Shown here: positions 1 through 6,323 of the stretch, piece by piece
Position numbering within the stretch: position 1 is the first letter of the stretch
Layout: the number at the start of each line of letters is the position of its first letter
Source: Pseudomonadota bacterium
GTDB taxonomy: Bacteria > Pseudomonadota > Alphaproteobacteria > Caulobacterales > Caulobacteraceae
Direction of reading: 5' to 3'
Assembly (NCBI GenBank): GCA_023445955.1
Contig: JAEXJH010000660.1
Location: 1-6,323 of the forward strand
Length of the DNA: 6,323 nt
Notes under the pieces: model-generated
Told to the model about the DNA's origin: nothing
Database searches by the model: none
What the model saw: the letters and a program-made list of their open reading frames with translations, nothing else
Program-made: the position numbers and the translations under genes

Positions 1-4018
<4,018 letters not shown>

Positions 4019-4034
4019 CAGTCATTCGTGACTG
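4019..4034 (+). other. Small perfect hairpin with UUCG loop just after the rpoC stop
   Basis: CAGTCA (4019-4024) and TGACTG (4029-4034) are perfect reverse complements separated by TTCG. In the mRNA this would be a 6-bp stem capped by a UUCG tetraloop. The loop is closed by A-U rather than the especially stable C-G. It begins on the base after the rpoC stop codon and lies 8 bases before the main terminator stem. It has no U-tract, so it is unlikely to terminate alone. It could help define or protect the rpoC 3' end, or be chance; the role is inference. Confidence 0.5.
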
Positions 4035-4042
4035 ACTAACGG

Positions 4043-4072
4043 AAAGGCCCGGGAGCGATCCCGGGCCTTTTT
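4043..4072 (+). terminator. Rho-independent terminator of the rpoC transcription unit
   Basis: AAAGGCCCGGGA (4043-4054) pairs perfectly with TCCCGGGCCTTT (4059-4070) around the GNRA-type loop GCGA. The stem is 12 bp, has eight consecutive G/C pairs, and ends in five T residues (4068-4072). It lies 24 bases past the rpoC stop, the expected place to end a unit carrying rpoC. On the opposite strand the stem is followed by only three T residues, so + strand termination is the natural reading. Confidence 0.93.
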
Positions 4073-4076
4073 CGTT

Positions 4077-4092
4077 GCGGCTTGCCAGCCGC
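4077..4092 (+). other. Second small perfect hairpin after the rpoC terminator
   Basis: GCGGCT (4077-4082) and AGCCGC (4087-4092) are perfect reverse complements around TGCC. An alternative or adjoining hairpin, GCGGC-GTC-GCCGC, spans 4091-4103 and shares two bases with it. Both lie between the terminator and the ATG at 4117. They have no U-tract. In a GC-rich genome short hairpins like these arise often by chance, so a role in the 5' leader of the next gene is only a possibility. Confidence 0.35.
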
Positions 4093-4116
4093 GGCGTCGC
4101 CGCCCAGGCTCCGGGC

Positions 4117-4632
4117 ATGAGCACCGACCTTGTCGACATCCGGTTCGAGGACGAGGCGCCTGGCGCCGGCGTCCTGACGCTGAGCGTTGAGGGCCAGACC
4201 CGGCGGCTTTCGCCGCTTTCCCACGCGACCCACCCGCTGGGCGATCTCGTCCGGGCGGCCTTGATGCTGACGGTCGGAGGTGAGCGCGCCGCCTGTGTGT
4301 TCCAGCGCGGGCCCGACGCCTGGCGCCTGGAATGCGTACGCGCCGGCGAGGCCGAGCGCCTGCGGATCGAGGTCTGGGATGTGGAGGAGGCCGACGATCC
4401 CCGCCCCGACCGCAAGGTCTTCGAGGCCAGCTGCGCGGTCGAGGCCTTCGCCCAGGCGGTGGAGCGCGCCGCGTCGGCGGTTCTGGCGGCGCAGGGACTG
4501 GAGGCCTACCGCGAAGCCTGGTCGCGGCGATTTCCGATGCGCGCCCTGACGGCGCTCCGGACGGCGCTGGAAACAAGCGGTCCCAGCAACGATCGCTATG
4601 CGCCGCCGGCGGAGCTTCCGGCCTGGACCTGA
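4117..4632 (+). CDS. Hypothetical protein, 171 residues, family not recognised
   Basis: I do not recognise a named family. The 171-residue product has no signal peptide or membrane segment, so it is probably cytoplasmic. Residues 1-90 look like alternating beta strands (VDIRFED, VLTLSVEG, AACVFQRG, WRLECVRAG, LRIEVWDVEE) with one helix near 40-52 (PLGDLVRAALMLTVG). Residues 101-135 look like a long helix (VFEASCAVEAFAQAVERAA onward), followed by a second helix near 140-153 and a proline-rich tail. I chose the ATG at 4117: AGG at 4106-4108 is a weak Shine-Dalgarno 8 bases upstream, and an in-frame TTG at 4075 would crowd the terminator. Third positions are G/C-rich as in the flanking genes, which supports a real gene. 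No promoter is evident in the 44 bases after the terminator, so expression may depend on read-through or a weak promoter. The strand-then-helix layout resembles small conserved proteins of unknown function seen across Proteobacteria and Actinobacteria, but this is an impression. Confidence 0.8.
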   Translation: MSTDLVDIRFEDEAPGAGVLTLSVEGQTRRLSPLSHATHPLGDLVRAALMLTVGGERAACVFQRGPDAWRLECVRAGEAERLRIEVWDVEEADDPRPDRKVFEASCAVEAFAQAVERAASAVLAAQGLEAYREAWSRRFPMRALTALRTALETSGPSNDRYAPPAELPAWT

Positions 4633-4689
4633 CGTGAACGGCGGCTGGATGGGTGCGTTGAACAGGGATCCCACCGCCGAGGTCCCCCC

Positions 4690-5391
4690 ATGTCCGACTA
4701 CACGCTCTACTACTGGTCCGCGCCGTTTCGCGGGCAGTTCGTCCGCGCGGTCCTGGCCCAGGCCGGCAAGACCTGGACCGAGGGCGGCGACGCGGCGATC
4801 TCGGACCTGATGGGCGGGGCGGTCGCCGACATGCCGGTTCCGTTCATGGGGCCGCCGATGCTGGTCGACCACAAGGCCAAGGTCGCCATCGCCCAGATGC
4901 CGGCGGTGATCCTCTATCTGGGCGAGACCCTGGACCTGCTGCCGGCGACGCCAGAGCTGCGCGCGCTCACCCTGAAGGTCGTCTGCGACGCCAACGACGT
5001 CATCGACGAGATGACCAACGACGGCGGCCGCGAGATGTGGACCGACAAGCGCTGGGACGAGTTCGTCCCACGCCTGAAGAAGTGGATGTCGTTCTGGGAA
5101 GAGACCGGCCGCCGCCACGGCCTGAAGGCCGATAGCGGCTTCCTGCTGGGCGGCGAGACGCCCGGCGTCGCCGACGTCGTCACCGCCACCCTGTGGTCGA
5201 CCATGACCGAGCGCTTCGAGCCGATCGGCGACATCCTCGACGAGGCCGCGCCCAACACCGCCGCCCTGGTCCGCCGCGTCGCCGCCCTGCCGCCGCTGAA
5301 GGCGCTGGCCGCCAAGGCCCGCGAGGACTATGGCGACACCTGGAGCGGCGGCCAGATCGAGGCGTCGCTGCGCAAGGTGCTGGGGACGTAA
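4690..5391 (+). CDS. Glutathione S-transferase-like protein
   Basis: Predicted cytosolic GST of 233 residues, a normal family length. GSTs conjugate or bind glutathione, usually for detoxification or stress defence; the substrate here is unknown. Residues 1-85 form the thioredoxin-like N-terminal domain. The first strand and helix are YTLYYWSAPFRGQFVRAVLA, with Tyr7/Tyr8 and Ser10 as candidate glutathione-activating residues. The cis-proline strand is GPPMLVD (54-60), followed by AQMPAVILYLGETL (68-81). Where many GSTs have Gln/Glu-Ser contacting the gamma-glutamyl group, this protein has Gln-Met-Pro (69-71), an odd feature. Residues 88-233 are the all-helical C-terminal domain, with the typical ETPGVADVVTATL (156-168) N-capping-type motif. 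The ATG at 4690 has GAGG at 4679-4682, 7 bases upstream. The gene starts 57 bases after the hypothetical gene, so co-transcription is possible but not shown. Sequence style is closest to sigma-like or unclassified bacterial GSTs; the subclass is uncertain. Confidence 0.92.
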   Translation: MSDYTLYYWSAPFRGQFVRAVLAQAGKTWTEGGDAAISDLMGGAVADMPVPFMGPPMLVDHKAKVAIAQMPAVILYLGETLDLLPATPELRALTLKVVCDANDVIDEMTNDGGREMWTDKRWDEFVPRLKKWMSFWEETGRRHGLKADSGFLLGGETPGVADVVTATLWSTMTERFEPIGDILDEAAPNTAALVRRVAALPPLKALAAKAREDYGDTWSGGQIEASLRKVLGT

Positions 5392-5403
5392 GCGCCCGCA
5401 CGC

Positions 5404-5422
5404 CCGCGACCGAACGTCGCGG
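5404..5422 (+). other. Stem-loop downstream of the GST gene, possible weak terminator
   Basis: CCGCGAC (5404-5410) and GTCGCGG (5416-5422) form a perfect 7-bp stem with a 5-base loop, starting 13 bases after the GST stop. No T-run follows, so it does not meet the intrinsic-terminator pattern. An overlapping alternative pairing, ACCGAA (5409-5414) with TTCGGT (5428-5433), also exists. It may mark the GST 3' end with Rho-dependent termination, or be chance. Confidence 0.3.
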
Positions 5423-5440
5423 ATCGCTTCGGTGACGCTT

Positions 5441-5473
5441 CCATAACATTGATATTCATCAAGATTTTAAACC
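5441..5473 (+). promoter_or_regulatory. AT-rich core of the chemoreceptor promoter region
   Basis: 24 of these 33 bases are A or T, in sharp contrast to the GC-rich DNA on both sides. It lies 45 to 77 bases upstream of the chemoreceptor ATG and contains the first FNR/FixK box. I could not assign a convincing -10 or -35 pair. A TTGATA overlaps the box at 5449-5454, but nothing like TATAAT sits 16-18 bases downstream. That is what would be expected if the promoter depends on an activator rather than on strong sigma-70 elements. Confidence 0.55.
5449..5462. promoter_or_regulatory. FNR/FixK-type operator, upstream box
   Basis: TTGATATTCATCAA is a perfect match to TTGAT-N4-ATCAA, the consensus for the CRP/FNR-family regulators FNR, ANR and FixK. 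Its centre (5455/5456) is 62 bases upstream of the ATG. If it acts at the usual class II position (-41.5), transcription would start near 5497, about 21 bases before the start codon. In alphaproteobacteria, FixK is commonly under FixLJ control and acts in low oxygen. The regulator's identity is inferred from the site only. Confidence 0.8.
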
Positions 5474-5492
5474 ATGCGCGCGATGCAGGCTC

Positions 5493-5506
5493 TTGATCCG
5501 CATCAA
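5493..5506. promoter_or_regulatory. FNR/FixK-type operator, downstream box
   Basis: TTGATCCGCATCAA is a second perfect TTGAT-N4-ATCAA palindrome, extended to 6-bp arms by flanking C and G (5492-5507). Its centre is 44 bp downstream of the first, about four helical turns, so both could be bound on the same DNA face. It ends 11 bases before the ATG and overlaps the likely ribosome-binding AAGG (5505-5508) and the start site predicted from the upstream box. A regulator bound here would more likely repress or limit expression than activate. The same palindrome could fold in RNA if transcription starts upstream of it. Confidence 0.72.
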
Positions 5507-5517
5507 GGTTAGGGCCC

Positions 5518-6323
5518 ATGCGCGCCAGCATCTCCACCAAGGTCAGCCTGACCATCGCCGCCGCCTTCCTGGTCCTGACCGTCGCGGTCCTGGGGATCGT
5601 GGCGCAGAGCTCCCTGGACTTCGCCCGTCGCCAGGCGACGCAGGCGCAGGAGGCCAGCATGCGGGTGGCCTGGGACGTGCTGGGCGAGCGGGGCAAGAGC
5701 TTCCGGCGCGAGGGCGACCGGCTGCTGGTCGGCGACCACGCGCTGAACGGCGACTTCGAGGGCGTCGATCGCGTCAAGGCCCTGGTCGGCGGCACGGCCA
5801 CCGTCTTCATGGGCGACACGCGGATCACCACCAACGTCACCAAGGACGACGGCTCGCGCGCCGTGGGCACCAGCCTGGCCAAGGGTCCCGTCTATGACAC
5901 GGTGCTGGGCAAGGGCGAGCCCTATCGCGGCGAGGCCAAGATCCTGGGCAAGCCGTTCTTCGTCGCCTACGACCCGATCAAGGACGCCTCGGGCGCGGTG
6001 ATCGGCGTGATGTATGTCGGCGTGCCGCAGGCGGCCTACTTCCAGCCCGTCTATCACCAGCTGACCCTGCTGGCCCTGGCCTGCGTGCTGCTGGGCCTGG
6101 CCGGCGGCGGCGTCTCGGTGGCCATGACCCGGCGACAGCTGAACCCGCTGGCCACCCTGCGCGACGCCATGAGCCGGCTGATGGGCGGCGATCTTTCGGT
6201 CACCCTGCCGTTCGCCGGCCGCCAGGACGACATCGGCCTGATGGCCGACGCCGTCCACCAGTTCCGCGACGGGGCCCTGGAGAAGAACCGCATCGCCGCC
6301 GAGGCCGCCGCCCACCGCGAGGC
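5518..6323 (+). CDS. Methyl-accepting chemotaxis protein with Cache-type sensor (3' truncated by window edge)
   Basis: Inner-membrane chemoreceptor that would sense a periplasmic ligand and signal through CheW/CheA. 268 complete codons are visible, with no stop before the window end. Order: short basic N-terminus; TM1 about residues 9-29; a periplasmic region of about 150 residues; TM2 about 182-203; HAMP about 204-256. The periplasmic part carries single-Cache hallmarks of the Cache_3/Cache_2 type: TATVFMGDTRITTNV (93-107), the Gly-Thr-Ser-Leu segment (117-120), GEPYRGEAKILGKPF (133-147) and GAVIGVMYVGVP (159-170). HAMP shows LNPLATLRDAM, MGGDLSVTLPF and DDIGLMADAVHQFRDGALEKN, the last in the style of alphaproteobacterial MCPs. 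The methyl-accepting signalling tip lies beyond the edge, so a Cache-HAMP kinase or cyclase is not excluded. ATG 5518 is preceded by AAGG at 5505-5508; no in-frame alternative fits better. Two FNR/FixK boxes upstream suggest oxygen-linked control. Confidence 0.88.
   Translation, partial: MRASISTKVSLTIAAAFLVLTVAVLGIVAQSSLDFARRQATQAQEASMRVAWDVLGERGKSFRREGDRLLVGDHALNGDFEGVDRVKALVGGTATVFMGDTRITTNVTKDDGSRAVGTSLAKGPVYDTVLGKGEPYRGEAKILGKPFFVAYDPIKDASGAVIGVMYVGVPQAAYFQPVYHQLTLLALACVLLGLAGGGVSVAMTRRQLNPLATLRDAMSRLMGGDLSVTLPFAGRQDDIGLMADAVHQFRDGALEKNRIAAEAAAHRE

Noticed and set aside
4075..4116. Upstream TTG start for the hypothetical gene
   Set aside because: The TTG lies three bases after the terminator U-tract with no room for a leader or Shine-Dalgarno outside the terminator stem. 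The ATG at 4117 with AGG 8 bases upstream is more plausible.
4036..5118. 360-codon open frame on the minus strand across the hypothetical and GST genes
   Set aside because: It is antisense to two + strand genes that have clear domain signals or matching codon bias, it runs through the terminator palindrome, and its translation is low-complexity Arg/Gly/Ala-rich. Long antisense frames are expected in GC-rich DNA.
5464..5481. Possible CtrA site at the TTAA of 5467-5470
   Set aside because: CtrA sites need a second TTAA after seven bases; the corresponding bases here are GCGC, so only a half-site is present.
5474..5512. 12-codon upstream open frame ending 5 bases before the receptor ATG
   Set aside because: There is no Shine-Dalgarno before its ATG, its length is within chance, and a class II start near 5497 would leave its ATG outside the transcript. 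It would matter only if transcription starts upstream of 5474.
5509..6315. 268-codon open frame on the minus strand opposite the chemoreceptor
   Set aside because: It is the shadow of the + strand Cache-HAMP receptor, with a His/Gly/Ala/Gln-rich translation and no recognisable domain.

Overview
The window is a GC-rich stretch with G/C-dominated third codon positions. The RpoC sequence is alphaproteobacterial in character, and together with the codon bias it suggests a Caulobacter-like member of the Caulobacteraceae. That placement comes from sequence character and recall, not from a search. All genes seen are on the + strand.

Layout: (1) Positions 1-4018 hold most of rpoC, the beta-prime subunit of RNA polymerase. 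It lacks only about 57 N-terminal codons because the window starts inside the gene. (2) Positions 4019-4116 are a compact intergenic region. It holds a strong intrinsic terminator (perfect 12-bp stem, GNRA loop, U-tract), flanked on each side by a smaller perfect hairpin. (3) Positions 4117-4632 encode a 171-residue protein of unknown function. (4) Positions 4690-5391 encode a 233-residue glutathione S-transferase-like protein with a good Shine-Dalgarno. (5) Positions 5392-5517 are a 126-base regulatory gap with a sudden AT-rich core and two perfect FNR/FixK-type palindromes (TTGAT-N4-ATCAA). (6) Positions 5518-6323 are the start of a membrane chemoreceptor (TM, single Cache-type sensor, TM, HAMP). 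The gene runs off the right edge before its signalling domain.

The genes do not look like one functional system. rpoC ends its own transcription unit. The hypothetical gene and the GST gene are monocistronic or loosely linked. The chemoreceptor has its own promoter region. The most informative signal is that promoter region: two consensus FNR/FixK boxes 44 bp apart directly before a chemoreceptor gene. They suggest the receptor is made in response to oxygen limitation, with the second box placed where it could limit expression. I found no mobile element, CRISPR array, tRNA, rRNA or clear sign of horizontal transfer, and no evidence for a wholly new multi-gene system.
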